NCBI GenBank assembly: GCA_036873755.1
Contig: JAVTVY010019578.1
Span: 1 to 64,000, forward strand
Source: Hanleya hanleyi
Taxonomy: Eukaryota > Mollusca > Polyplacophora > Lepidopleurida > Hanleyidae
DNA length: 64,000 bases
Direction of reading: 5' to 3'
Part shown: piece by piece, positions 45,005 to 56,912 of the stretch
Position numbering within the stretch: the stretch's first letter is position 1
How the letters are laid out: each line of letters starts with the position of its first letter
Notes under the pieces: model-generated
Seen by the model: only the letters and a program-made list of their open reading frames with translations
What the model was told of the DNA's origin: nothing
The model's database searches: none
Position numbers and translations under genes: made by a program

Positions 45005-47445
45005 ATGTGAGGTAAGATGGACATGATGCACAAAGACAAGACCCCCAATTGGGATCGGAGCAATAGCAATTTCTCAGGGTTGTGTTGTCTGAATTAAGTG
45101 CATTGAAATGCCACATTAATTCGAGGTTTGTTGAAAACTAAATGTTGAAACTGCGACCCCTGAGTAGCATTACTTTCGGTCATGAAAGGAGAACAATATC
45201 GAACACTGTGATCAATGAAAACGAATAGTATCCTTCAATTTGCAGAAATGAAGGGTACATCCAGTCATTTTGTGATAACTTAATAAACCTATCGCATAAT
45301 CCTCTGTGCAAAGGATTAAATTCAAAATTGGCGACCATGACAGATCCGCAGAATTCATTTTAACCAAACAAACTATCTGTTTCGCGAAAAGTTAACGTCA
45401 CATGAGGGGAAAAGGGATATATAACAGAGCACGAGTACGCCCCCAAACGCTTATGGCCAATGTCGTAGATTCTCGTCCGAATATTGCACCAAGGATTTCG
45501 GGTATTTAGGTGATTCATTGACACTGTTTCACGAATTAACAGTTATTCGTACTATCCCCTTTGCTGAATTCGCCATTTATTATGTTCGTTGCAGGTTATG
45601 TTAAAATAACGTTCTCTCTGTTCGTAGCTGTATACTGTTTTGCCAGATGCCAATATTTCTCGTAATCAACGACCCCATCAGATACAAATACCTAATAGCT
45701 CTGCGTTGAATAATCTTTACCACGGGCAGTGTCGAAAGGAAAATTCCCGACGTAATCATGTGATAGGGGAAGGATTTTTACCTCTCTATTATACATTTAG
45801 CACTTCACTGTTGAGACTACAAAGCCATGTGTCAACCAAGCCGTGTGTCAGTCAATGACAATCGACACAGAACATGAATTTCAGCGTGACGGAATCACGG
45901 TATGGAAGGTACTTTAAAAGTTTAAAGTGTTCGTTACTTAGAATGTATTCTCTACAAGCAGACTTTCTACGTCTTGTCGCTCGTTACTGCTGTCAAGTTC
46001 CAAATAAAGTATAAAATCTTCCGAAATTTGCAGTTTTTCGTTCTATAATCTCCGTGACGGAATCACAGTTACAGTTCTCCATTTGGCTAACGTTAATTGT
46101 CTATTGTTTTGCTGCTCTCTTTTGTATAATTATTCTTATATGCCATCTCTTGCTAACATAGAGTATCTAAGGATGATACGACTTTTTTCCTCGTGAGAAA
46201 AGAGTGATTGGGTCACCACAAGAGTTAAAGCTAGTCCGTAACGGAATCACAAGAAAGCGTGACGGAATGACGGATGTGCATTTCAAATATTCTCGAAAAA
46301 AGAGCTTTATTAGTTACACATTTTCTCTAAAAAATATCCCTAGCATGAATTTATCACTACTAATTATAAATTAAGACTTTGAACTCTTACTTTGTCCAAT
46401 GCACACAGTTCCTGTCAAATGCATATATTTTCTACAGATTTTTTTAAAAGTTTACCTTTCAGTAAAATGGAACTTTACTTTCGTGACAATTTCTAATTTC
46501 CAGAGTTGATCAGGTTTATACATTATGGGAAAACTAAATCAAGCCTAAATCACATCTTCTCTGTTATTGGCGTGTTCCCGGGGATTATAGAAAGCGAATA
46601 GGAAAAAACCAGCAGGCTAATATATGGTTTACGCAAAAATGTGGGGTGAATTATGTGCGAAAAAGGACGTTTCTTGGTGACGGGCGCTTTTTTGTGGAAA
46701 TCATGAGAAATGCAACATAAAGACTGGCGAACGAGACAACAATGATTCCATCAGCTTATTAGGTTTCGAAAAGATAGCCGTTGTCACTTTATCAAGACAA
46801 ATGTTGGTTCGATTCGCTTTAAAGCTCCTTATATGTGTATGGATTAATGATACGGCATGTGTATTGCCTGTAGACCTAATCAACGTAATTCGCCAGGAAT
46901 ACGTTTATGTGCTGAAGATTTTTTTTTTCACATTCACCGACTATTTTTACGAAAACTGTACGTCTGGGATCCAAAATGAGGCGTATCTGTGGAATTCAAA
47001 ACGCAGCTAATAATTTCTATCTATGTCATGTTGACCAACACTAGTACTGCTCTACCGGAATAGTGAAGTTTGCTGGCAGATATCACCATATATGAAATAA
47101 GGAGTTATAATATACTATCCTTTCTAAAACACAATGCTTATCTAGCGAAATATAACTAAACTGAAACGAAGTGGAGCTGGCGGTTGGTGAAAACATGGTT
47201 ACAGCATTTTTGTAAGGGACGATTTTAAAATGAACTGGGCGGTTTCTATGAGAATGAAGGTACATATCATAGCAACTGTGACAAGACAATAATTTATTAT
47301 CTGAGCATATCTTTGGGAAAAGAGGCTTGTGTAATCATTGAGGGGACTAGCAGTTGGTATCTCATTTTCTGACGTGGTTTCAGATGAACGCCGGCAGTCT
47401 CGAGGCCTGTGTTTCCAAAAGCGTTAAATTAATTTTGCACGCCTT
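45005..47445. other. No gene; cluster of GTGACGGAATCAC motifs at 45886-46271
   Basis: The interrupted palindrome GTGACGGAATCAC occurs at 45886 and 46054, with one-base variants at 46238 (GTAACGGAATCAC) and 46259 (GTGACGGAATGAC). The rest holds only short frames. Confidence 0.6.
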
Positions 47446-47815
47446 GAGCCCATCTATTGCAATATTCGTCTTGTTCGTTTATTGCATGTAAGAAATCATC
47501 GACCTCATATTCGTCCTGGCTTTGCTCGATTTCTCTATTATTGTACACAGTTGAAACGCAACGCTATACTGTACCTGTGCTTTCTATTAAAAGTATCAAA
47601 TGTACCCCACTACAAATATCTGTACTTTGACGAACCAAGGCAAAAGATTGAATTGCAAATTAACAGGTATGGCTTCTCTGTAATGGAGGCGCTTGATTCC
47701 CAATCATTGTCATGGCCAATAAACGGTGTAGGGAACTAAAAAAAAGGGTGTTTATTCCCCCAGATTTCGCCAGAAGCATGTGGTTTATTATGTTAATTGC
47801 AAGCACATGCCTCGA

Positions 47816-48042
47816 TTGGTTGGTTGGTTGTTTGAATTTTAACGTCGCACCTAACCTTATTGGTCACACGGCGACGATGACCCAAACAAACATACCCTAA
47901 CATAACCCCAATTCTAACAAAAACCCAACCAAAACTACAAAAAAGTTTGAATTTCGAATTTTGAAAATTAGGCTCTACAGACACTGATCACAATGGATCC
48001 TCAGAGAGCCCAATCTGTTTGGTACTTTAATCTACCTCCTGT
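47816..48042 (+). mobile_element. SINE-like insertion with 13 bp target-site duplication
   Basis: GCACATGCCTCGA is present on both sides (47803-47815 and 48043-48055). The paralogous block near 10110 has a single GCAAATGTCGCGA with nothing inserted, so the insertion is directly demonstrated. It starts with TTGGTTGGTTGGTTGTTTGA, followed by TTTAACGTCGCACCTAACCT, TTGGTCACACGGCGACGATG and ACCCAAACAAACATACCCTA. A second, shorter copy in reverse orientation lies at 56647-56767. No obvious A/B boxes are seen, so the promoter type is unclear. Confidence 0.85.
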
Positions 48043-50069
48043 GCACATGCCTCGAAATATATTCATACCGTTCACTTGTTCTAACGAGAAAACTTTTGTA
48101 CTCTACCCTCTGGAAAGTAATCATTGTGCAAAGATTGTATCTATCTATCTATCTAATTACCATAACATATGCCCTATCCTGGGGTGAATTTTGATAACTT
48201 TCTTTCAGAATCTTTTGTCCGAAGGGTGAATATGTTGTATGCATGAGTTCATCTGTCAAGGATTTTGTTGTTTACGTGTCAACGCAATTGTGGGGCACTT
48301 ATTTGCTCTACATGTTTCAAGTTTTGCTTTGGAGAAAAACTGATTGCCTGTTTGTTCACAGGCTTGTTTGTGCGTTGACCTTGACTCATCTTCGTTAAAC
48401 TGCAACCCCTGTGGCCTACGGTCATTGTCAAGTTAAGAAAGTACAAATTAATTTGAGTCAATCAAAAGGCATTAGATCCGATATTCAATATTCAGCCGTC
48501 ACCCAAAAAAAGAATTTCCGTGTCAGTAATCGAAAGATTTTACTGGTATAATAAGCATCAATTTCAAATATGCATGAATGAAAATAAAAATAATAAACCC
48601 GTTTTACCGCATGTAAATATTCGTAACGGTTGCAGAGATATTGATATAAAAGCTTGAAGTTTATTTCTTTATTTGACTTCAATCTCTAAAGATCCAAGGA
48701 AATCATTTACAGAGAAGATAACAAATATGGACATATAACAATTAACAGGATAAAATCACAATATTTAACATATAAGTATAATGAATATATCATTTACGAA
48801 CTGGATGAAATCTTCTGCATGATATAAGTGTATATTTCCGATTACAACAATTTGGTTGACAATAGAATTGAACAGATATGTATATTAAAACGGTTCTGCA
48901 TACATTATAAAACCGTAGATCTACACTTAGATTGAAGAAAGGGTAAACTGCTAAAATATCTAAAGATGATTATAAGGATTTGCAGGCCTTTAAGTGCCTC
49001 CTATATTTCGTATATTTTTGAGTCATTCCTATATTTTTCTAAATTTTACTCAAAACCTCCTATATTTCCTATATTTTGACTTTTTCTCATGAAAACTTTC
49101 ATCAATGCTCTGTAATGAGTCAAACTGATATGAGGAAATACCTTTCAGATTTTTTTCTCCGCCTCACTTCGCTCGGCAAATATGAAAACATTTGAATCTC
49201 TCTATGCTGAATCAAACAACAGAACAGGTCACCTGAAAAACCACAACTATGACCGCATTCGATGAAAGTAATTTGATTAAACATCAGAAAACTACCAAGT
49301 TTGAAACGTACAATGTAGTACAGATCTGTCTTACACGTCTTTATTTCCTAAATTTTCCTATATTATATTCAGAAAATTCCTATATTTCTCCTATATTTTT
49401 GCAAATTTCCTCCTATATTTTCTCCTATATTTTCACTGTGAACCACCAGCAGGCTTGGATTTGTAATAACATTGTGAGAGCATGATTTCATCTAATTGAA
49501 ATGCTGGGAGATGTCTTCTACACGGTAAGATATTTTATTCATTATATTAATTGGAGTTAAACCAACTATGGGCATATCGATATATAACATAAGATCAAAA
49601 TGCTTCCGCCGATCCGCCAATGGAGGAAGATAAAAATGTTGATATAGTGACAGATATTTGTCCCCGGAGTATAGAATAAAACATTTTAAACAGAAGAAAT
49701 TCTGGATACTGTATCAATGGGATTATATAAATATTTCTGATATGGGATCCGAAACTCACACGCGTAGTCTAACTCGATATATAAAGCGATTTAGTTCCTG
49801 ATTGAGCAAAGAAATGTTTAAAATTTAAATCTTTTCTGTGTGGGATTTAAAAGGAAGATTTTCCGATCAAATCACATGGAGAACTTTTATATCGATCAAA
49901 CTTCTCAAGCACTCTTCATACATTCTGTGCATGAAATTAGTCCTGATTTTGTTGTTGTTGTGAAGTTTATGAATGAACATTTTGCGATATTGAATGTCAG
50001 TTTCCAAGTTTTACATCCTTCACATACAGTCAGTATCGCTCTACAGTAAAATCCAATTTTCTTCCCTTT

Positions 50070-51130
50070 CTATAGATTAAGACAAAAAAATGCATCGTCA
50101 ACTAATAATAAACAATTGAAAAATCTTAGATTAGTGGAATCGTCGTTAATGTTCAAGAAAAAACGAAGTGGGATCACAAGATGAGACTGAACACGAATTT
50201 GAAAACACGCCATTAATTGAAACCCTTTGCTTCCAAAGCGATACCACGTTGGCCAGTTTAGAAGGCTACCTGAAATACCATAAGCTTTAAAATGTTTAAA
50301 TTTATGAATTAACAATGGGTGAATTACTGAGATAAAAGCGTTAGGGAAAGCGATGTGAATAGCATGAACCTCTCGGCGTTTTTCAGTTTATGACTTTAAG
50401 ATGTCAGTGAAGGTAGTTAAGTTTGTAACAGTGGAACGCTTCTGTACAGAGCCATGATGCTCATCACATATTGTTGGGTAAAATTATAGCTCAAATGAAC
50501 ATTGACAACAGATTCGAATAGTTTATCCATTTTGGGAATGAGTGATGAGAGATCTGAATTTCCTGACATTTTGTCTCCAGATTAAAAAAATTGGTATGAC
50601 AATGGCATATTTTAATACCCCGGAAGGTGTTACCGCCTTGAGTGACATGTTAACCAAATTACACATGGGAATGTACAGCTGTTCGGCGCTTGTTTGGAGA
50701 ACAGTTCCGGTAATCTCATCATAGCCAGGAGATTTGCTAGTGTACTCCTGGTGAACACATATCAACATCTGGATATTCAATCAGATAATCTCTATTAAAG
50801 ATGGACGAGAAGTGTCGATAAAACATGTTAGTTATGTCCTCAATATTTGTGATTTCGTTCCCGCCGTCTGAGATTGAACTTGCAATTGAGCCTTCGTTAC
50901 GTTTCCCGAGCACAAAACGCCAAAAGCGGTTAGGGTTGACTTCAACGATCTCCTCAATTGTAGTCTTCTGAGTTGTTTCAACTTCTTTTCTAAGATCTGA
51001 GAACCATCTGTATTCAACTGAGGACTTGTCTCAACCAGTTCGTGTATAGGTTTCGATAGACTGACCACCTCTGTGAGCCATTTTATAAGAGTGTACGTTT
51101 CACCCCTCCAAGTGCGCACCCGGTCGAATC
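50070..51130 (-). pseudogene. Decayed non-LTR retrotransposon reverse transcriptase, copy 2
   Basis: The same gene relic as 12079-13850 without the later insertion. On the minus strand: a pre-RT segment with EKKLKQLRR (near 50975), NPNRFWRF (near 50930), KSPGYDEITGTVLQTSAEQL (near 50725), NLVNMSLKAVTPSGVLKYAI, a SLIPKMDKLFE-like remnant (near 50520), IHKFKHFKAYGISGSLLNW (near 50290), and LLLVDDAFF (near 50105), where the catalytic Ala-Asp-Asp has become Val-Asp-Asp. Many stops and shifts are present. It is 5'-truncated, with no endonuclease. It is useful as the empty-site reference for the insertion in copy 1. Confidence 0.8.
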
Positions 51131-51179
51131 TGCGCTTTCTCTACTACCAATAACGTCACAATGTTGTTATTTCGCTCTT

Positions 51180-52035
51180 CCCTGGAATCCAACCAGGATC
51201 CACCCCTCAAAGCCCACATGCTCAACCTATGGACTAATGTATAGGAGTATATGGACATGTACCCATGCGCAGCGGTAAATGCGTGTTTTCTACTAATGAC
51301 CCCTGGTACAGGCGCATGTCACTGGTTAATCACCCAGTCCTAGTCTACACACCGAGAGTTTCAAGTCGACATCCTGCACGGCCCAGTTGGACCCTGGATC
51401 CCTTACTAGGGACGTTTTTGTACTGCCATCTTGATTAGCTCCTATACTAGGGACGTTTTTGCACAGCTGAGTGTTAAACTGTGTTACGACAGTGACATAT
51501 CGATTCACCATAGACCAAAACCCCATCAGCGATATTTGGATATGTTTGTTGGTGGAATAGGCTGAAATCTCATGTATTTAGTATTCTTATGGCGGCCATT
51601 TTGAAAAACGCACTCTAATGGCTGTTCCCCATCACTACCCAAATCCATATTCAAACTTAATTATGCGAAAATATTAGCGGGGCTACAGAACCGCGATCCC
51701 ACTATATTGTCAAAACTGACCACTATTTTCGAAAAACGCAAAGCCCTACGTTGTACAGTATGATATCCCAAGGTATATATAATAGTTGCCAGCTTCTAAA
51801 AAAAATGCCTTTTGCCCGTGTGGCCGGTCGAATATGAACCCCTTCTTGAAGAAACTTGCTGAAGTTTATTAATAATACTGAGCAATACAATAAAATGGCA
51901 AGTTTTGCCCCGAGTATTAAGGCGTTGAGGTTTTTTAAAAATATGTACGTTGTGGTGATAAAGTGTCTCAAACTAGATGAAAAAAAAAAAATAAGATGGC
52001 CCCAAATGGCAGCGATTTCGAAGCCGAAGCGTGAA
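51180..52035. other. No gene recognised
   Basis: ACTAGGGACGTTTTT is repeated at about 51404 and 51442. No supported coding or RNA feature was seen. Confidence 0.5.
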
Positions 52036-52041
52036 GCTTCG

Positions 52042-52094
52042 TACACGCTTAAAACTAAAGTGTGTTATTTCAAGACTTTAGTTTTAAGCGTGTA
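52042..52094. repeat. Perfect 20 bp inverted repeat, 13-base loop
   Basis: TACACGCTTAAAACTAAAGT (52042-52061) is followed after 13 bases by its exact complement (52075-52094). No surrounding homology extends the arms. It could be a stem-loop in a transcript or a minimal foldback. Confidence 0.95.
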
Positions 52095-52779
52095 AAGTCA
52101 ATATTACATGAGTATCAATACTAACGATCGGATTAAGACGGTAATAGCCTGTAACCCTGTTGCTCTTTGAGAAAATTTTTGTTTTTATCTGAGATGTTCG
52201 TTGGCCAGTAATTTAACAGAAGAGAATGAAACCCATCCTCGCATGTATAGAAACCTCAAATGAAGACATTGCTGTATCGATATATTTTATTAAAACATCC
52301 AACCACAAACTACAATATATGAAAGGTTAACGGAAGGCACACGTTTTGCCAGTATATTTAAGGTGTATATGCGATTATCATGATTATACCAGCATTGTTA
52401 CTGTTTGAATTTGTTTCCATCAGACAATGAAATATACACTTAACACAAAATCTCCAATACACAGAATGCAATTTTCACACTGAGATACACATTTTGTCCG
52501 GCTTGAGTCATTTCATCAGGGTAAAAGTTAGACTCAGTAGAAGGGTTGTTCTTTTCTTGGTTGAGAATAAACCGCGGATTTTTTTCTTGCTTATAAAAGG
52601 ACAATTTAAATCAAATCCCAACATCAGTTCAACATTCCAGTTCCAGATATATATATTTAGCATTTCGTCGGGATATGGACACAATTCATCCCATTTATCG
52701 GAGCTACATATCAATTACTGTTCGATATGGCTTGATTGAACCATTACTCTGAAAGGCGGAACTGATATCGGCCATATTT

Positions 52780-53322
52780 TTATTTGAAGTCGAAAAGGAA
52801 TGCGTATCCGACACGTGGGTCATTACATGTGAAGTAATTCACCATGGCAACTACAACCTCTCCCCGCGAGAGGTAACCGTCCTCATCAATATCGAGCTGC
52901 TTGAATATGCTTGGGATAACTTCCTTGTTTGGGACATTAAAACTCCTGTAAAAGAGCTGAAACTCTTCCTCGGACATCAAGTCATCACTGTTTCTATCGA
53001 AGATGTTGAAAAGGACCGTGGCGGAAATCAATGCGACGTGTTTGCATTTTGTCAAATTACTTTCGTATAGGTATTTCCTAGCTTTGACGTAGGCTTCTTC
53101 ATCAACTTTTCCATCCGTTGCTATCGATTCGAACACCGGCCATAATGTCTGTGTAATCATTTGCTGCATCTTAATTCCATGCTCATCTCCTGCTTCATAT
53201 GTGCTTAGTATGATCTGTCCTATTTGGTCAAAGTCTTCCCGTGATATGAAGCCATCCTTGTTGACGTCATAGAAATGAAACATTTTCCTGTATTTGTCTT
53301 CTAAATATTTGCTGCAGGCCAT
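52780..53322 (-). CDS. EF-hand protein 2, sarcoplasmic calcium-binding protein-like (180 residues, intact)
   Basis: This is a small cytosolic calcium-binding protein, with no signal peptide or membrane segment. EF-hand 1 is DVNKDGFISRED (19-30, Asp at position 12). Hand 2 (about 66-77, SIATDGKVDEEA) lacks the ligands. Hand 3 is DRNSDDLMSEEE (109-120) and hand 4 is DIDEDGYLSRGE (144-155). The C terminus is NYFTCNDPRVGYAFLFDFK. Three functional sites and a silent second hand fit the sarcoplasmic calcium-binding protein/calexcitin family, which buffers or senses Ca2+ in muscle and neurons. The start is fixed by an acceptor (TTTTTTGTTTCAG) 7 nt upstream, and an in-frame TGA lies in the proposed first exon. 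The stop codon sits inside AAATAAAAA, so it overlaps an AATAAA. The paralogue is at 34077-34621, in opposite orientation. Confidence 0.9.
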   Translation of the reverse strand: MACSKYLEDKYRKMFHFYDVNKDGFISREDFDQIGQIILSTYEAGDEHGIKMQQMITQTLWPVFESIATDGKVDEEAYVKARKYLYESNLTKCKHVALISATVLFNIFDRNSDDLMSEEEFQLFYRSFNVPNKEVIPSIFKQLDIDEDGYLSRGEVVVAMVNYFTCNDPRVGYAFLFDFK

Positions 53323-53559
53323 CGTGTAGCTGAAACAAAAAAGTATATCTTCAGTGGAAATATATAGTTTCTTCGTAAATTCGTTTCAATCTATTGGTGA
53401 AGTTCGAAGCAAATGTGTTAGTGGATTGCACGATATAGTAAATTTTAACCCGTGAATTATTGACGCTGGCATACTAAACCCGATACTTTGTTTTTCCGCT
53501 TAATCATTGCGATATGACATTTCAACATAACGATATGATTCAAAACATATCGCATTACA

Positions 53560-54095
53560 GGCTTTTGAGGAGCTGTCCAGGTCTGCGGTGGAGCCATTTC
53601 GCCCCCCCCCCCTATTTATTTTTTTATCCCTTGAGCTAGCTGACCTTACCATATTATACCCCCGGGAGAAGCTCTACCAGAAAATGCAAAAAGAAATCCA
53701 AGATTGCCGCTTTGATGACGTCACACTGACTTCGTTTTGAAAAAACCCGGCATGTTTTGGTAGATTTTTTGGTCAGATTTTTTAAAAAAAAATTATTTAT
53801 GCAATTTCTCCGCAAAACTGCATGATAAATTAGTAAATATTAATGTAATGCGAAATGAAATAGTTTTTTTCCCCGATTTTCATCACGGAAGAGCAGAAAT
53901 TTTAAAGAAAAATGACAAAACCATCACATTTCTGGCACCCCACGTGGCCGCCATCTTGAATTTACCCATGATGCTCTGTTCGGGGGATTATGCAAATAGA
54001 CTGAAAATGATCACGATGTAATAAACTATGAAGTCACGGAGTGTCAGCCCTCAATTGTTTGTAGGTCCAGAGATAACTCAGAGTGTTTGGTAGGG
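53560..54095 (-). mobile_element. TTAA-flanked MITE family, near-complete copy
   Basis: Inverted relative to 29209-29784. Its CCCTACC end is at 54095 with TTAA at 54096-54099. Shared interior: GGCCGCCATCTTGAATTTAC, AAACTGCATGATAAATTAG, GATGACGTCACACTGAC and a C-run near 53600. The other terminus (about 53560) has decayed. It lies in the intron of EF-hand gene 2. Confidence 0.85.
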
Positions 54096-54109
54096 TTAAG
54101 GACCACCGC

Positions 54110-55090
54110 AAATGTATAATACAGAAGATTGTACACCTACTTGTTTTCAATGAATTTTAGTCAAATTGGTTGGTCTTATCTTTTGAGAGTCCTGTTGTTA
54201 AAAATGGCTAATCATACTTGAGGTCTCCTATTGTAATATTCCATATAAGCCGAATATGTCCCGTAGTTCTGTCTGTTATCAAGTTATATTCACTCATTGA
54301 CTAAACGGCAATATAGAAATATAGTCGGGTTACAATATTAAATTTCGTTTTTGGCTGCTGTGCCCGTGACTTTTGACCTAATTACGTCAATATCAATAGC
54401 ATGAGAGCTGTTTTTCAATATATCTTCAGTAAAAGTTTGGAGTGGATTGACTGCATACTTTCGAAGCTATCTTGGTTTCACAGTTCGGGTCATAGTCCGA
54501 CCAGGGTCCGACGGGGAGTAACAGTACGATGAAATTTCGGGACTGTTTATCGTCACCGTGAGGAAGAGTCTGTAAAACACAGCTTGGGAATTGCTTCCTT
54601 GAAACACCTTTTAACAAGAGATGACCTATTGACCTGCAGTTTACGCATTATGACAGGCTTTGGAAGGAGGGGGAGGGGAGGTTATGTTTGTATCTATGCT
54701 TGTAGAGAATTCAGTCGAGAAAGACGTGTCTGTTAAAACAAGCCGTATAGATATGTACTATGTAGCCTCGCAAATTGAACAAACTGACATCTCACTAAAT
54801 TCTTGATTTATGCAGCAACAAAAGCACTGAAATATGATTATAGATCGGTTTTTATTAAATCTGCATAAAATACTATTCTTTGGCTTACTCCGGAGCAGGT
54901 CCAAACGCACCAGCAGTGTAGGAAATTATTTGCACGACTCTAGTGGCGCGCGACCTTGTGGACACAGGTTACAATTTATATGACGTTCAGTACCTTTTTC
55001 TATATTCATTGCAGACATATACTGCAAATAATACTGTATATAACAAACAATATGGCCAAATATATGATATCTTTTGAATATGCTCTTTTT
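54110..55090. other. Intronic sequence of EF-hand gene 2, no further feature
   Basis: Between the MITE and the giant inverted repeat no gene or repeat was recognised. Confidence 0.5.
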
Positions 55091-56646
55091 CATATATAGA
55101 CAGGTCCCAGCCAAGAAAAAACTTACATTTTTTCCTGTCAAAGTTTTTTCAGTGGTTCCGTCATCCTTGACTTATGCCCTTTCAATTTAGCTGAGGGGCC
55201 ACCCTGGATTTGACCTCAAATCCAATATGGCGACCAAAAGCCAAAATGGCGGCCAATACCCATAGAAGCTAAAAATTTCCTACTCGAAATTTAATTTTCT
55301 AACCACAAACTAGGTCTTTTTCTAGTCCTACATAGGGTATGAATAATTAGTTAAGTTTGGAATGATTTGGAATTGGTCTGAAAATTCAATATGGCAGCCA
55401 AAATCCAAAATGGCGGCCAATGTCCATTGAATCACACATTTTCCTGCCCTAATATGCAGAGATGGACCATCCTTGGCCCGAATGCGTCCTGTGGGGTGTC
55501 ATCTTGTAGCTCTCGGGGTGTGGATCTCGATTTGAGGGATATCCATGTCATCTGTGACGTCATCAGTAAAAGCGTGCATTTTGGGGGTGCGTGGGGGTGT
55601 GTTTGGGGTAAAGATGGATCAACCTTGGTCCGAATGCGTCGTGTGGGGTGTCGAGTTGTAGCTCTCGGGGTGTAGACCATGACTTGAGGTTTTTCCATGT
55701 CGTCTGTGACGTCATCGTTGACGTCATCAGTACAAGTTGTAGCGAAAGCGGGAGTTTCGGAGGTGCATTGGAGTGCATTTGGAGTGTGAAGCTCTCGTGG
55801 GTCAGACTGGCTTGTTTTCATTGGAAGTCGCTCCAATCTGCGCATGCGCAGTTGGGGTAGTAAGTAAAGTGGTCATTTTGGGAGGTGTGTGGGGGTCTGT
55901 TGAGTGATGAGGGACCATTCTTCGTCCGAATGCCTCGTGTGATGTGTCAAAGTGAAGCTTCCGTGGTGTAGACCATGACTAGAGGGGTGTCCCTGTCACC
56001 TGTGACATCATTCTTGGCGTCATCAGTAGGAGTAGTAGCCAAAGTGGTAGTTTTGGGGAGTGAAGTAAGGTGTTTGCGGTAGAGAGGGACCATGTTTGGT
56101 CCAAATGACCCGGTGGGGGTGTCCTAGTGAAGCTTTCGTGGGGTAGAGTCAGACTGGCTTGTTTTTATTGAAAGTCGCGCCAATCTGAACATGCGCAGTT
56201 GTGGTGTAGTAAGTAAAGTGGTCATCCTGGAGGTGCGTGGGGATGTGTTTGAGCTATTGAGGAACCATTCTCGGTCCGAATGCGTCGTGTGAGGTGTCAA
56301 AGCAAAGCTTTCATGGTGTGGACCACGACTTGAGGGATATGCGGGTCATCTGTAGCGTCTTTGCTGACGTCCTCAGTAGGAGTTGTAGCCAAAGTGGATA
56401 TTTTTGCGGTGTGAAGGAAGATGTTTGGGATAGAAATGGACCATCCGTGGTCCGAAAGTCCTGCGCGCCTATACGTAGCTCTACGGGTGTAGTCCGTGAT
56501 AAGTACTATTCTGATTGGTTAGTCCAAAACTAGAGCAACAACAACAACAACATGTAAGATTACAGGTCAATCCTTTTATTATCCCCTCCATCACAGCACA
56601 TCCACGCCAAGGAAACCGCTTTACAATTCACTTATGCTATTGTCCG

Positions 56647-56767
56647 TTTTGGTTAGGTTTTTGTTAGGGTTGGGGTTTTGTTAGGGTATGTTTGTTTGGG
56701 TCATCGTCGCCGTGTGACCAATAAGGTTAGATGCGACGTTAAACTTCAAACAACCAACCAACCAACC
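56647..56767 (-). mobile_element. SINE-like insertion in the left arm of the giant inverted repeat
   Basis: Reverse complement of the 5' ~120 bp of the 47816 element: GGGTCATCGTCGCCGTGTGA, GATGCGACGTTAAACTTCAA, ending CAACCAACCAACCAACC. The opposite arm (57286-57306) reads straight through ATTGTCCG/TGTATTC with nothing inserted, so it arrived after the inverted repeat formed. Confidence 0.85.
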
Positions 56768-56837
56768 GTGTATTCAAAAGTTCATTGTTCTGATCTCAGA
56801 ATGATGAGGGACACGAGTTAATCCCTATATGTACATA

Positions 56838-56912
56838 TACCACCACACACCACTATGACCACCACCACACACCAGTTCTACCACCACCACACACTACCAC
56901 ACACCACCACCG
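56838..56912. repeat. (CCA/CAC)n microsatellite
   Basis: ACCACCACACACCACTATGA-type runs lie near the centre of the giant inverted repeat, adjoining a CCGGGCGTTGACGCCCCGG hairpin. Confidence 0.9.

Larger units (their letters stand above)
47447..51177. repeat. Large duplicated block, copy 2 (paired with 9282-13911)
   Basis: Same-strand, colinear copy of 9282-13911. It lacks that copy's insertions at 9.6-10.1 kb and 12.4-13.0 kb but carries its own 227 bp SINE-like insertion (47816-48042). TATCTATCTATC and TCCTATATTT repeats, a family X-like piece (48480-48590) and reverse transcriptase remnants are shared. The unique flanks differ on both sides. Confidence 0.9.

Noticed and set aside
55432..55845. 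137-codon and other frames inside the giant inverted repeat
   Set aside because: Low-complexity Pro/Thr-rich translations of CRE-like subrepeats; mirrored in the opposite arm with different frames.
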